From Propionibacteriaceae bacterium (GTDB lineage Bacteria > Actinomycetota > Actinomycetes > Propionibacteriales > Propionibacteriaceae), in NCBI GenBank assembly GCA_027492545.1, contig JAPUEL010000042.1, positions 152,286-214,975 on the forward strand: a stretch of DNA of 62,690 nt. The letters are read 5' to 3'. Positions 1-7,562 of this stretch are shown here, piece by piece. A program made the position numbers and the translations under genes. The first letter of the stretch is position 1. The number at the start of each line of letters is the position of its first letter. The notes beneath the pieces are model-generated. The model made no database searches and had not been told where the DNA came from. It was given only the letters and a program-made list of their open reading frames with translations.

Positions 1-401
1 TCGGCCCAGGGCAGCGGGTGCTCGATGTGGGGAGCGGATCGGGCTGGACCACCGCTCTGTTGGGCGAGCTCGTCGGCCCCTCCGGCTCGGTCATCGGCGT
101 CGACCTCGTGCCAGAGCTCGTGGAGATGGCGCGCGGGAACCTCGCGGACCATCGCCCCTGGGTCCGGGTCGAGCTGGCCCGCGTCGATGCGCTCGGCTGG
201 CCCGAGGCCGCCCCTTTCGACCGGATCCTCGTGTCCGCGGACGGGGGACGGGTCCCCGCGGAACTCGAGGCCCAGCTCGCCCCAGGAGGGCGGATGGTGC
301 TCCCCGCCGCCTCGGAGATGGTGGTGGTGGAACGGGCGGCCGACGGCCGGCTGTCGCGGCGCCGGGCGAAGGGGCGGTTCAGCTTCGTGCCGTTGAGGTG
401 A
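1..401 (+). CDS. protein-L-isoaspartate O-methyltransferase-like protein (3' part)
   Basis: Open at the left window edge; 132 residues remain (frame starts at base 3). The visible part is a class I SAM-dependent methyltransferase fold: motif I (VLDVGSGSGWTTALLG), the acidic strand-2 end GVDLVPE that binds the SAM ribose, and the FDRILVSADGG / LAPGGRMVLP strands typical of protein-L-isoaspartate methyltransferases (Pcm), which repair damaged aspartyl residues. The N-terminal Pcm region with the substrate-binding serine is outside the window, so another small methyltransferase of the same fold is possible. The stop (399-401) directly abuts the convergent kinase gene stop at 402, leaving no intergenic space. 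Confidence 0.7.
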   Translation, partial: GPGQRVLDVGSGSGWTTALLGELVGPSGSVIGVDLVPELVEMARGNLADHRPWVRVELARVDALGWPEAAPFDRILVSADGGRVPAELEAQLAPGGRMVLPAASEMVVVERAADGRLSRRRAKGRFSFVPLR

Positions 402-1844
402 TCAGGGCACGACCGGCGGCACCGGCAGCGCGATCGTCGCCACGGCGCCCGGCGAGTCGTCGCGGTTCTCGATGGTCAGCGAGCCGTGGAGGTCCTTGAT
501 CAGGGTCGAGATGATGGCCAGGCCCAGCGACGTCTGGTTGCCCAGCTTGAAGCCGTCGGGCAGGCCGTGCCCGGCGTCGACGATCCGGATGGTCAGCCTG
601 TCGCCGACGCGGTCGGGCAGCACCTCCACGCACCCCGAGGAGCTGTCCATGCCGTGCTCGACGGCGTTCTGGCACAGCTCGGTGATCACCATCGACAGTG
701 AGGTGGCCATCTCCGCGGGGATCACGCCGAACGTGCCGCGCCGCAGGGCCTTGACCGTGCCGTGGTGCGCGGCGAGGTCCCCCACCATGTCGAGGATCTT
801 GTCGCACACCACGTCGAACTCGACCGCCTCCCCCAGGCTGTAGCTGAGCGTCTCGTGGACCATGGCGATCGACGAGACGCGCCGCATGGCGTCGCGCAGG
901 GCCTCCTTGCCCTCCGGCGAGGAGAGCCGGCGCGACTGCATCCGCAGAAGCGCGGCGACGGTCTGAAGGTTGTTCTTGACCCGGTGGTGGATCTCGCGGA
1001 TGGTGGCGTCCTTGGTCACCAGCATCCGGTCGCGGCGGCGCAGGTCCGTGGTGTCGCGGCAGAGCACGAGCATGCCCGCGGCGGTGTACTCCAGCCACAA
1101 GGGGAGAAGAACGAACCGCATGGACGCGCCGTGCGACTCGACGTCGAACTCCAGCGTGAGGCGGCCGTCGAGGTCGGCGTCCACCGTCTGCCCCATCGAC
1201 TCGACGCACTCACGCAGCTGGCGCGTGAGGTCACGGAAGTTCTCCCCCTCGATGTCGCCGACGGCGCCGAGCCGCCGGAAACCGGTGACCGCGTTGGGGC
1301 TGGCGAACGAGATGACCCCGTCGGGCTGGACGCGCAGGACCCCGTCCGCGGCGCGCGGCGCCAGCGCCTTGTCCGACGGCGTCACCAGAGGGAACTCGCC
1401 GCGCATGAGCATCTGGGTCAGGATCTCGGCCGCCTCGATGAAGTTCTCCTCGAGGGCGCCCGTGGCGCGCATCCCCATCTGGTTGGTGTGCCGCTCGATG
1501 ACGGCGATGGGATGGTCGTGGCGGAGGACGGGGATCGCCCAGACGTCGACGGGGATGCCGGCACCGATCTCGTTGTCGCTGGTCTCCGCGATCGCGTGGG
1601 TCATGAACGCGACCGTCACCTGATGGTCGGGTTCGAACTCGATCAGCTCCCCGACGATGTCCTCCTCGAGCGCCGTGGGCCCCGTCACGGGGCGCACCTG
1701 GGCGGTGCAGGCGAACACGTCGCCCTCCTCGCTGAGAGGCTTCCACAGCACCAGGTCCGAGAAGCTCAGATCTGCGAGCAGATGCCACTGGGAGACGAAG
1801 GCGTCCAGCCACTCGTCGTCGGTCAACTGTCCGAGGTCTCGCAT
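402..1844 (-). CDS. pdtaS: PdtaS-type sensor histidine kinase (GAF/PAS-HisKA_2-HATPase)
   Basis: A cytosolic two-component sensor kinase of 480 residues with no membrane segment. An N-terminal GAF-like domain (about 1-160) and a PAS-like domain (about 170-270) precede the HisKA_2 dimerisation domain with the phospho-acceptor histidine in REIHHRVKNNLQTV (H286/H287). A HATPase domain follows with an N box (ELCQNAVEHG, about 390-398) and a G box (DAGHGLPDGF). In mycobacteria PdtaS phosphorylates the ANTAR RNA-binding regulator PdtaR; no pdtaR is seen here. The start at ATG 1844 was chosen because upstream in-frame codons run into the bL37 promoter side and encode sequence unlike the family. The location next to bL37 and sigH-rshA matches other actinobacteria. 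Confidence 0.88.
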   Translation of the reverse strand: MRDLGQLTDDEWLDAFVSQWHLLADLSFSDLVLWKPLSEEGDVFACTAQVRPVTGPTALEEDIVGELIEFEPDHQVTVAFMTHAIAETSDNEIGAGIPVDVWAIPVLRHDHPIAVIERHTNQMGMRATGALEENFIEAAEILTQMLMRGEFPLVTPSDKALAPRAADGVLRVQPDGVISFASPNAVTGFRRLGAVGDIEGENFRDLTRQLRECVESMGQTVDADLDGRLTLEFDVESHGASMRFVLLPLWLEYTAAGMLVLCRDTTDLRRRDRMLVTKDATIREIHHRVKNNLQTVAALLRMQSRRLSSPEGKEALRDAMRRVSSIAMVHETLSYSLGEAVEFDVVCDKILDMVGDLAAHHGTVKALRRGTFGVIPAEMATSLSMVITELCQNAVEHGMDSSSGCVEVLPDRVGDRLTIRIVDAGHGLPDGFKLGNQTSLGLAIISTLIKDLHGSLTIENRDDSPGAVATIALPVPPVVP

Positions 1845-1939
1845 CACGGGCCCAGCTTGCCACGGATGGGCTTTCGCGTGCGCGGGCCCGCATCTGGCAC
1901 AATGTGGTGTCCTGCAGCCATTGAACACGAGGAGCCCCC

Positions 1940-2014
1940 ATGGGAAAGACCGGACGTAAGCGCCGCGCTCGCCGCAAGAGCAAGGCCAACCACGGCAAGC
2001 GGCCCAACACCTGA
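1940..2014 (+). CDS. 50S ribosomal protein bL37 (24 residues)
   Basis: A 24-codon gene too short for most ORF callers. It starts with ATG after a GAGGAG ribosome-binding site at 1929-1934. The product is extremely basic, beginning MGKTGRKRRAR and ending ANHGKRPNT, matching the actinobacterial small ribosomal protein bL37 (family ending ANHGKRPN-), a late-discovered large-subunit protein first seen in mycobacterial ribosome structures. The same small gene lies between the pdtaS-like kinase and sigH/rshA in other actinobacteria, which supports the call. A strong hairpin terminator follows at 2035. It is divergent from pdtaS, with about 95 bp shared between the two starts. Confidence 0.88.
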   Translation: MGKTGRKRRARRKSKANHGKRPNT

Positions 2015-2034
2015 GCCGAGGCCACGAGACAGTT

Positions 2035-2070
2035 CAGCCCCCGCGGGTTCCTGCGGGGGCTGTTGTCTTG
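2035..2070 (+). terminator. hairpin terminator after bL37
   Basis: Perfect 10-bp inverted repeat (2035-2044 with 2053-2062, arm CAGCCCCCGC) with an 8-nt loop, followed by TTGTCTTG. It begins 20 bp after the bL37 stop and can also serve the convergent rshA gene ending at 2077. Confidence 0.75.
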
Positions 2071-2076
2071 CCTGGG

Positions 2077-2349
2077 TCATGGACGGCGCGTCACGCGCAT
2101 CGTCTGGATCCGCGCAGTCAGCGTGGCCGGCGCCTTCGCCGCCAGCTGGCTGCGCTGGATCATCTCCGTGATGGTGGATTCGATCTCGAAGTTCTCCATA
2201 CATCGCTCGCAGGCGTGGAGATGCAGCCGGATGAGGTCCGCGTCGTGTTCGAGGAGCTCGTTGCGCAGGAACGAGTGGACCTGGGAGAGTGCGGCGACAC
2301 ACTCGTCCATCTCGTCGTGCTCGTGGGAGAACATATCGGGATCTGCCAT
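2077..2349 (-). CDS. rshA: zinc anti-sigma factor of the RsrA/RshA type
   Basis: A 90-residue cytosolic anti-sigma factor expected to hold sigma-H inactive until disulfide stress oxidises it. The zinc-containing anti-sigma (ZAS) signature is complete: C17, H43, C47 and C50. Their spacings (26, 4 and 3) are the same as in Streptomyces RsrA (C11, H37, C41, C44), so a Zn2+-coordinating thiol switch is expected. The ATG at 2349 overlaps the sigH stop as TGATG, so the two are translationally coupled. A GTG one codon upstream (2352) is possible but less likely. It ends just before the bL37 terminator, which lies convergently. Confidence 0.92.
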   Translation of the reverse strand: MADPDMFSHEHDEMDECVAALSQVHSFLRNELLEHDADLIRLHLHACERCMENFEIESTITEMIQRSQLAAKAPATLTARIQTMRVTRRP

Positions 2350-2963
2350 CACCGACCTCCGGCCCTTCGACCGATTCCGTTCTCGCGGGCGTAGTCGGCC
2401 AGCAGATCGCGCAGCTGTGACCGCCCGCGGTTGAGCCGGCTCATGACCGTGCCGATGGGGGTGCCCATGATCTCGGCGATCTCCTTGTAGGAGAACCCCT
2501 CGACGTCGCTGAGCAGCACGGCCATGCGGAAGTTCTCGGGCAGACGGGCGATGGCCTCGGACACCACCCCGTCGGGCGTCTGGTCCAGGGCCTCCATCTC
2601 GGCGCTGCGGAGCCCGGCGGAGTCGTGGGATGCGGCACGCGCGAGCTGCCAGTCCGAGACGTCCTCATCCCCGCTGGACTGTGGCGAGCGTTGCGCCTTG
2701 CGGTAGGCGTTGATGTAGGTGTTGGTGAGGATCCGGTACAGCCACGCCTTCAGGTTGGTCCCCGGGGAGAACGTGTGCCGCGACGCGAACGCCTTGGCGT
2801 ACGTCTCCTGCACGATGTCCTCCGCGTCCGCAGGGTTGCGGGTCATGCGCATGGCAGCCGCGAAGAGCCTGTCCAGATGGCTCAGCGCTTCCTCCTCGAA
2901 CGCCTCGGCATCGGCGTCGAGGATCTCGTCGGCTTCAGTGGCCGCGGCAAGCTCGCTGTCCAT
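2349..2963 (-). CDS. sigH: ECF sigma factor SigH/SigR (thiol-oxidative stress)
   Basis: A group 4 (ECF) sigma factor. Region 2 contains [17 protein letters not shown] and [15 protein letters not shown]; region 4 contains [23 protein letters not shown], the recognition helix that reads the GGAAT -35 element. The sequence is close to the mycobacterial SigH / Streptomyces SigR lineage. ATG 2963 gives 204 residues, similar to the family. The frame stays open upstream through ATG 3062 to GTG 3080. A consensus sigma-H promoter sits at 3072-3097 and would start transcription near 3065, only a few bases from ATG 3062. A longer isoform of 237 residues, as known for SigR', is therefore possible. The gene is cotranscribed with rshA. 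Confidence 0.93.
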   Translation of the reverse strand: MDSELAAATEADEILDADAEAFEEEALSHLDRLFAAAMRMTRNPADAEDIVQETYAKAFASRHTFSPGTNLKAWLYRILTNTYINAYRKAQRSPQSSGDEDVSDWQLARAASHDSAGLRSAEMEALDQTPDGVVSEAIARLPENFRMAVLLSDVEGFSYKEIAEIMGTPIGTVMSRLNRGRSQLRDLLADYARENGIGRRAGGR

Positions 2964-3071
2964 CAGGACCGAGAATAGCGCCTGCGCCACAATGCTCTCC
3001 GCGTGTGCCAGCACCGCGCAACGCTCTCCAGGCAGAGCGAGTGGGAGGGCGGTGGGCGTCATGCCCACGAC

Positions 3072-3097
3072 AACACACACCCCCCGGGGTCTATTCC
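3072..3097 (-). promoter_or_regulatory. autoregulatory ECF (sigma-H type) promoter of sigH
   Basis: On the minus strand GGAAT (3097-3093) is separated by exactly 18 bp from GTT (3074-3072), the consensus recognised by sigma-R/sigma-H. It lies about 110 bp upstream of the ATG at 2963 and about 10 bp upstream of an alternative in-frame ATG at 3062, implying positive autoregulation of the sigH-rshA operon. Confidence 0.8.
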
Positions 3098-3110
3098 CGC
3101 CCCAGCCGAA

Positions 3111-3806
3111 TCATTCGGGCAGAGGCTCGATCAGGGCTGCGCCGTCGGTGCCCACCGTGTTGACCGCCCGCGACACCTTCCGATGTGCCAGCGCTGTCGG
3201 CGCCACCAGCAGCGCCACCGCCGCTGCGGCGTCCGTGGCTCCCGGGTCCAGCCACTGGTCCCAGTGCTCCCTGGGCACCGTCATCGGCATCCTGTCGTGC
3301 ACCCAGCCGAGCTCGTCGGTGGCGTCGGTGGTGATGATGGTGGTCGACGACACCCAGCCGTCGGGGCCCCTCCAGAACTCGTACAGCCCCGCCATGACGA
3401 AGAGACCAGACGGAGGGTGGAGGAAGTAAGGCTGCTTGACGGGCTTGGCGGCCCCCTCCGGCCTCTCGGCGCGCCACTCGTAATACCCGACGGCGGGCAG
3501 CAGGCATCGGCGCGACGCCGCCGCCTTCCGGTAGGCGGGCTTCTGAGTGACCGTCTCGACGCGGGCGTTGATCATGGTTGAGCCAGGCGCCTTCGCCCAA
3601 CTCGGGACCAGCCCCCACCGCAGCGGCACCAGCTTCCGGGTCACCTCGTCGTCCGCCCGCCGTTCGACGACGGCGGGGACCGGATCCGTCGGGGCGATGT
3701 TGAACCTCGGCGCGCACACCTCGGCCATCTCGTCTGCCACGAAGGAGATCTCGAACTCCTCGACGAGTTCGTCGGGATTCGCGGTCGCCGCGTATCGTCC
3801 GCACAT
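3111..3806 (-). CDS. SOS response-associated peptidase family protein (SRAP, YedK/HMCES)
   Basis: 231 residues starting MCGRYAATANPDEL; after removal of Met1 the conserved Cys2 forms a stable thiazolidine cross-link with abasic sites in single-stranded DNA, protecting them. The other family motifs are present: NIAPTDPVPAV, the RRCLLPAVGYYEWR segment with the catalytic Glu, and the His of VHDRMPMTVPREHW. The translation start is set by Cys2. Just upstream, TAGGGT (3818-3813) is six bases from the ATG, so the mRNA is probably leaderless. The gene is divergent from the DoxX gene and lies between sigH and aroA, as in other actinobacteria. Confidence 0.93.
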   Translation of the reverse strand: MCGRYAATANPDELVEEFEISFVADEMAEVCAPRFNIAPTDPVPAVVERRADDEVTRKLVPLRWGLVPSWAKAPGSTMINARVETVTQKPAYRKAAASRRCLLPAVGYYEWRAERPEGAAKPVKQPYFLHPPSGLFVMAGLYEFWRGPDGWVSSTTIITTDATDELGWVHDRMPMTVPREHWDQWLDPGATDAAAAVALLVAPTALAHRKVSRAVNTVGTDGAALIEPLPE

Positions 3807-3810
3807 GGTT

Positions 3811-3827
3811 CAACCCTAGTAGGGTTG
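3811..3827. promoter_or_regulatory. palindromic divergent leaderless promoter (SRAP / DoxX)
   Basis: A perfect 8-bp inverted repeat around one central G (CAACCCTA-G-TAGGGTTG) fills most of the 25-bp gap between two divergent genes. Each arm carries TAGGGT, a TANNNT -10 element, exactly six bases before the start codon: 3820-3825 before ATG 3832 (plus) and 3818-3813 before ATG 3806 (minus). This is the spacing seen when transcription begins at the A of ATG. The palindrome could also be a shared operator. Confidence 0.7.
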
Positions 3828-3831
3828 GGAT

Positions 3832-4446
3832 ATGAGTCTGCTGCGGTTTGTTGCCAGGAGTCTGTTCGCCAGCTACTTCATCGCCGAGGGGGTCAAGGCG
3901 GTCACCAAGCCGGCCGAGATCGCCCCGGACGCGGAGCGGTTCACCTCCACGGTGACGCCTCTGTTGCAGCGGGTGGTGCCCGCTGATGTCGCGTCCTACG
4001 TGCCGGAGAAGGCGGAGACGTGGGTGCGCGTCTCCGGCGTGGCCCAGATCGCCGGCGGTGCCATGTACGCCACAGGGATCGGGCGCCGCCTGGGGGCCCT
4101 GCTGCTCGCCAAGGCCTCGGTGCTCAACCTCGCGATCGCGCTCCCGGACAAGGACGCCACCCGCGTGGCCAAGGACGCGGCCCGCCCCGAGATCCTGCGC
4201 AACGCCGCGCTGCTGGGTGCCGCGGTGCTCGCCGCCCAGGACACGGAGGGCCGGCCAAGCCTGTCGTGGCGGGCGGATCACGCCGCGAAGGTGACCGAGA
4301 AGAAGGCCTCTGCCCTCGGCGCGGACGTCAGCAGATCCGCGCAGAAGGCAGCCGAGCGTGCGGAGAAGCGGGCGAAGCAACTGGCCAAGAAGGCCCGGAA
4401 GTCGGCCAGGTCGATCAGCAGGAAGATCGAGGCCACCGTCAACTGA
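3832..4446 (+). CDS. DoxX family membrane protein
   Basis: 204 residues. The first about 140 form a four-helix DoxX-type membrane unit: an N-terminal LFASYFIAEGVKAVTKP segment, then VRVSGVAQIAGGAMYATGIGRRLGALLLAKASVLN and ILRNAALLGAAVLAAQ. DoxX proteins are small integral membrane proteins linked to redox balance in actinobacteria; the exact role here is unknown. The C-terminal about 50 residues are an unusual Lys/Ala/Arg-rich helix (AEKRAKQLAKKARKSAR), probably cytosolic and able to bind acidic polymers or lipids. It is leaderless by promoter spacing. The stop overlaps the aroA start (TGATG), so the two genes are coupled. Confidence 0.82.
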   Translation: MSLLRFVARSLFASYFIAEGVKAVTKPAEIAPDAERFTSTVTPLLQRVVPADVASYVPEKAETWVRVSGVAQIAGGAMYATGIGRRLGALLLAKASVLNLAIALPDKDATRVAKDAARPEILRNAALLGAAVLAAQDTEGRPSLSWRADHAAKVTEKKASALGADVSRSAQKAAERAEKRAKQLAKKARKSARSISRKIEATVN

Positions 4447-5714
4447 TGACCCACCCCCTCCCCTTCACCCAGTCACCCGTCGCGGGCGAGGTGGTGGTGC
4501 CCGGCTCGAAGTCGGAGACCAACCGGGCGCTCGTTCTTGCGGCCCTGGCGGATGGCCCCAGCACCCTCGTCGGCGCCCTGGAGTCGCGTGACTCGGCCCT
4601 GATGATCGGCGCGCTGAGGGCGCTGGGCGTTGAGATCGTCGAGCGCGGGGACGCCCTCGTCGTCACTCCCCCGCAGCGCTTCCACGGCGCCGCCGACATC
4701 GACTGCGGGCTCGCGGGCACCGTCATGCGGTTCGTCCCCCCCGTCGCCATGCTCGCGGACGGGCCGTCGTCGTTCACCGGGGACCCACACGCGAGCGAGC
4801 GCCCCATGGCGCCGCTCCTCGACGGGCTCCGGCAGCTGGGCGCCCAGGTGTCGGGGGACGCGCTCCCCTTCACGCTCTCTCCCCCGCTCACCGCGCACGG
4901 CACCGCCAACATCGACGCGTCCGCGTCCAGCCAGTTCATCTCCGGCCTGCTCCTCATCGGCGCCCGGCTTCCCCGTGGCCTGACGCTGAGGCACACCGGT
5001 GACCGGCTGCCCTCACGGCCGCACATCGAGATGACTGCCGCCATGCTGCGTGAGGTCGGGGTCCAGGTCGCGGAACCCGATGACCGCACCTGGCAGGTGG
5101 CGCCAGGCCGCATCGCCGCCCGGAGCCACACCATCGAGCCCGACCTCACGAACGCTGCGGTCTTCCTGGCGGCTGCCGCGGTCACCGGCGGCCAGGTCAC
5201 CGTGCCCGGCTGGCCCACGAGGAGCCTGCAGCCCGGGGCGCTGTTCCTGGACGTGGTCCGGGCCATGGGTGCCTCCGTCGACCGCCGGGCCGACCGGGTC
5301 ACCGTCGGTGCGAGGGGCGACCTCACCGGCATCGACGTGGACCTCACCACGGCATCCGAGCTCACCCCCGTTGTCGCGGCCCTCGGCGCCCTGGCCTCGG
5401 GCACCACCACCATTCGGGGCGTGGCGCACATCCGCGGTCACGAGACCGATCGGCTCGCGGCTCTCGTCTCCGAGCTGCGTCGCCTGGGCGCGGAGGCGGA
5501 AGAGACCCAGGACGGGCTCCGGATCACCGGAGGCTCGGAGCTGCGCCCAGCGGTGCTGCACACCTACGCCGATCACCGGATGGTCCATTTCGCCGCCCTG
5601 CTGGCGCTGCGGGTGCGCGGCATCCAGGTCACCGATCTGGACTGCGTCTCGAAGACCATGCCGCACTTCGCGCGTGACTGGCGGGGCCTCGTCGGCCCGG
5701 TGACGCGTTCGTGA
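4446..5714 (+). CDS. aroA: 3-phosphoshikimate 1-carboxyvinyltransferase (EPSP synthase)
   Basis: Shikimate-pathway enzyme that joins shikimate-3-phosphate and phosphoenolpyruvate to make EPSP for aromatic amino acid synthesis. 422 residues, normal length. Seen motifs: VPGSKSETNRALVLAAL near the N-terminus (PEP and shikimate-phosphate contacts), LAGTVMRFVPP (the LAGTxMR loop), ASSQFISGLL, DRLPSRPHIEMT, and the C-terminal DHRMVHFAALLALR. ATG 4446 overlaps the DoxX stop, and the gene's own stop overlaps the GTG of rsgA (GTGA), making a tight DoxX-aroA-rsgA operon. The aroA-rsgA pairing is common in actinobacteria. Confidence 0.96.
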   Translation: MTHPLPFTQSPVAGEVVVPGSKSETNRALVLAALADGPSTLVGALESRDSALMIGALRALGVEIVERGDALVVTPPQRFHGAADIDCGLAGTVMRFVPPVAMLADGPSSFTGDPHASERPMAPLLDGLRQLGAQVSGDALPFTLSPPLTAHGTANIDASASSQFISGLLLIGARLPRGLTLRHTGDRLPSRPHIEMTAAMLREVGVQVAEPDDRTWQVAPGRIAARSHTIEPDLTNAAVFLAAAAVTGGQVTVPGWPTRSLQPGALFLDVVRAMGASVDRRADRVTVGARGDLTGIDVDLTTASELTPVVAALGALASGTTTIRGVAHIRGHETDRLAALVSELRRLGAEAEETQDGLRITGGSELRPAVLHTYADHRMVHFAALLALRVRGIQVTDLDCVSKTMPHFARDWRGLVGPVTRS

Positions 5715-6685
5715 AGTCACTCCGCGAAGACGATCACAGCGGCTTCGACCGCCCCCGGCGACGCTCCCGCCCCCGCACCAAGGAGCGCCCGGACTACGCC
5801 GCCCTCCCGGTGGCACGGGTCATCTCCGTGGACCGAGGCCGCTACCGCTGCACGCTCGACGGCGAAGACCTGACGGCGGTGCGCGGGCGGCTCATCGACC
5901 GCAAGGGCGGCGTGCTGGTGGGAGACCAGGTCCGCCTTGACGGCGACACCTCCGGTCAGGAGGGCACGCTCTCGCGCATCGTCGAGGTGTTGGACCGCAC
6001 GACGGTGCTGCGGCGCTCCGCCGACGACGCCGACACGTTCGAGCGGCCGATCGTCGCCAACGCCGACCAACTGTTCATCGTGACCGCTCTCGCCGATCCC
6101 ACACCCCGCATGGGCATGATCGACCGGATCCTGGTGGCGGCCTTCGACGCCCGGATCGACCCGGTGTTGTGCCTCACCAAGGCCGATCTGGCCAGCCCCG
6201 ACGAACTTCGCGCCGCGTACGACCCGCTGGGCGTTCCGATCCTCGTCACCGACCCCGAGGCGGATCTCACCGCCATCACAGAGGCGTTGACGGACCGGGT
6301 GACGGTGTTCGTCGGCCACTCCGGCGTCGGGAAGTCCACCCTCGTGAACCGCCTGATCCCGGGCGCCGGGCGCGCCACCGCCGAGGTCAGCGAGTTGACC
6401 GGCAAGGGACGCCACACCTCCACCTCGGCCATCGCCATGGAACTGCCCGGCGGTGGGTGGATCATCGACACCCCTGGCGTCCGGTCCTTCGGGATCAGCC
6501 ACGTGCAGACCGCGTCGATCCTGGGAGCTTTCCCGGACCTGGCCGAGATCGCCGAGGACTGCCCGCGCGGCTGCAGCCACATCACCGGCGTCATCGAGTG
6601 CGCGCTCGATGACGCGGTCGCTGCCGGAAGGCTCAGCCCCGAGCGCCTGGCGTCCTTCCGCCGGATGGGCCGGGCGTTCGTCTGA
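5711..6685 (+). CDS. rsgA: small ribosomal subunit biogenesis GTPase RsgA
   Basis: Circularly permuted GTPase that acts late in 30S subunit maturation. 324 residues: a basic N-terminal tail, an OB-fold domain (about 35-95, ARVISVDRGRYRC...), then the permuted G domain with G4 (LTKADL) ahead of G1 (GHSGVGKSTLVNRL) and G3 (DTPGVRSFG), and a C-terminal zinc finger (CPRGCSHITGVIECAL). The start is GTG 5711, overlapping the aroA stop by four bases. The role in ribosome assembly fits the constitutive operon setting. Confidence 0.95.
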   Translation: MKSLREDDHSGFDRPRRRSRPRTKERPDYAALPVARVISVDRGRYRCTLDGEDLTAVRGRLIDRKGGVLVGDQVRLDGDTSGQEGTLSRIVEVLDRTTVLRRSADDADTFERPIVANADQLFIVTALADPTPRMGMIDRILVAAFDARIDPVLCLTKADLASPDELRAAYDPLGVPILVTDPEADLTAITEALTDRVTVFVGHSGVGKSTLVNRLIPGAGRATAEVSELTGKGRHTSTSAIAMELPGGGWIIDTPGVRSFGISHVQTASILGAFPDLAEIAEDCPRGCSHITGVIECALDDAVAAGRLSPERLASFRRMGRAFV

Positions 6686-6741
6686 TCCCCCACCGCGCGT
6701 CGCGGGCCATGTCCCTGAGCTCACCTCGACGGGTTACCCAG

Positions 6742-6747
6742 TAGGTT
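6742..6747 (+). promoter_or_regulatory. -10 element of leaderless hisN transcript
   Basis: TAGGTT followed by exactly six bases and the ATG at 6754, the TANNNT-N6-ATG spacing of leaderless transcripts. It suggests hisN has its own start separate from aroA-rsgA, 68 bp downstream of rsgA. Confidence 0.6.
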
Positions 6748-6753
6748 TGGCGC

Positions 6754-7551
6754 ATGGCTGTTTCGAGGGACCTCACCGACGACCTGCGCCTGGCGCACCT
6801 CATGGCGGACGACGCGGACTCGCTGTCGATGAGCCGATTCAAGGCGCTGGACCTGCGGTTCAGCAGCAAGCCGGACAACACCCCGGTCACCGAGGCCGAC
6901 ACGGCCGTCGAGCAGTCGATCCGTCGCACGCTTGCCCGGACCAGGCCGAGGGACGCCGTCCACGGCGAGGAGTTCAGCGACACCGGGGAGTCCACGCGGC
7001 GCTGGATCATCGATCCCATCGACGGCACCAAGAACTACCTGCGCGGGGTCCCCGTGTGGGCAACCCTCATCGCGCTCGAGGTCGACGGGCAGATCGCGGC
7101 CTCGGTGGTCTCGGCCCCGGCGCTGAACCGACGCTGGTGGGCCACCACGGGCGGCGGAGCCTACACGGGCAGGTCCATCCTGAGCGCCACCGAGCTGCGG
7201 GTGAGCCGGGTGGCCCAGATCGCGGACTCGTCGTTGTCCTACTCAGACATCGCCGAGTGGGTCGAGACCGGGCGTGGACAGGGCTTCATCGACCTCATGC
7301 GCAGTTCCTGGCGCACCCGCGCCTACGGCGACTTCTGGAGCTACATGCTGGTGGCTGAGGGCTGCGTCGACGTGGCGTGCGAGCCGGACCTGGCCCTCTA
7401 TGACATGGCCGCCCTGGACGTGATCGTCCGCGAGGCCGGGGGCCGCTTCTCGAACCTCGACGGGGTCGACGGGGTGGGTGGGCCGGGAGCGTTGGCCACC
7501 AACGGCCTGCTCCACCAGGCGGTGATGGACCATCTCCGCCCCCTGGGCTGA
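6754..7551 (+). CDS. hisN: histidinol-phosphatase, inositol monophosphatase family
   Basis: 265 residues of the Mg2+-dependent inositol-monophosphatase superfamily. Metal-binding motifs are complete: HGEEFSD (about 69-75), the DPIDGTKNYLRG motif (about 88-99) and the C-terminal LYDMAALDVIVREAGG, which carries the third carboxylate. The overall sequence and the position next to rsgA match actinobacterial HisN, which removes phosphate from L-histidinol phosphate in histidine synthesis. Another monoester substrate such as inositol phosphate cannot be excluded. The start is preceded by a leaderless -10. It ends 11 bp from the convergent serA stop. Confidence 0.85.
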   Translation: MAVSRDLTDDLRLAHLMADDADSLSMSRFKALDLRFSSKPDNTPVTEADTAVEQSIRRTLARTRPRDAVHGEEFSDTGESTRRWIIDPIDGTKNYLRGVPVWATLIALEVDGQIAASVVSAPALNRRWWATTGGGAYTGRSILSATELRVSRVAQIADSSLSYSDIAEWVETGRGQGFIDLMRSSWRTRAYGDFWSYMLVAEGCVDVACEPDLALYDMAALDVIVREAGGRFSNLDGVDGVGGPGALATNGLLHQAVMDHLRPLG

Positions 7552-7562
7552 GCGGCTGCGGA

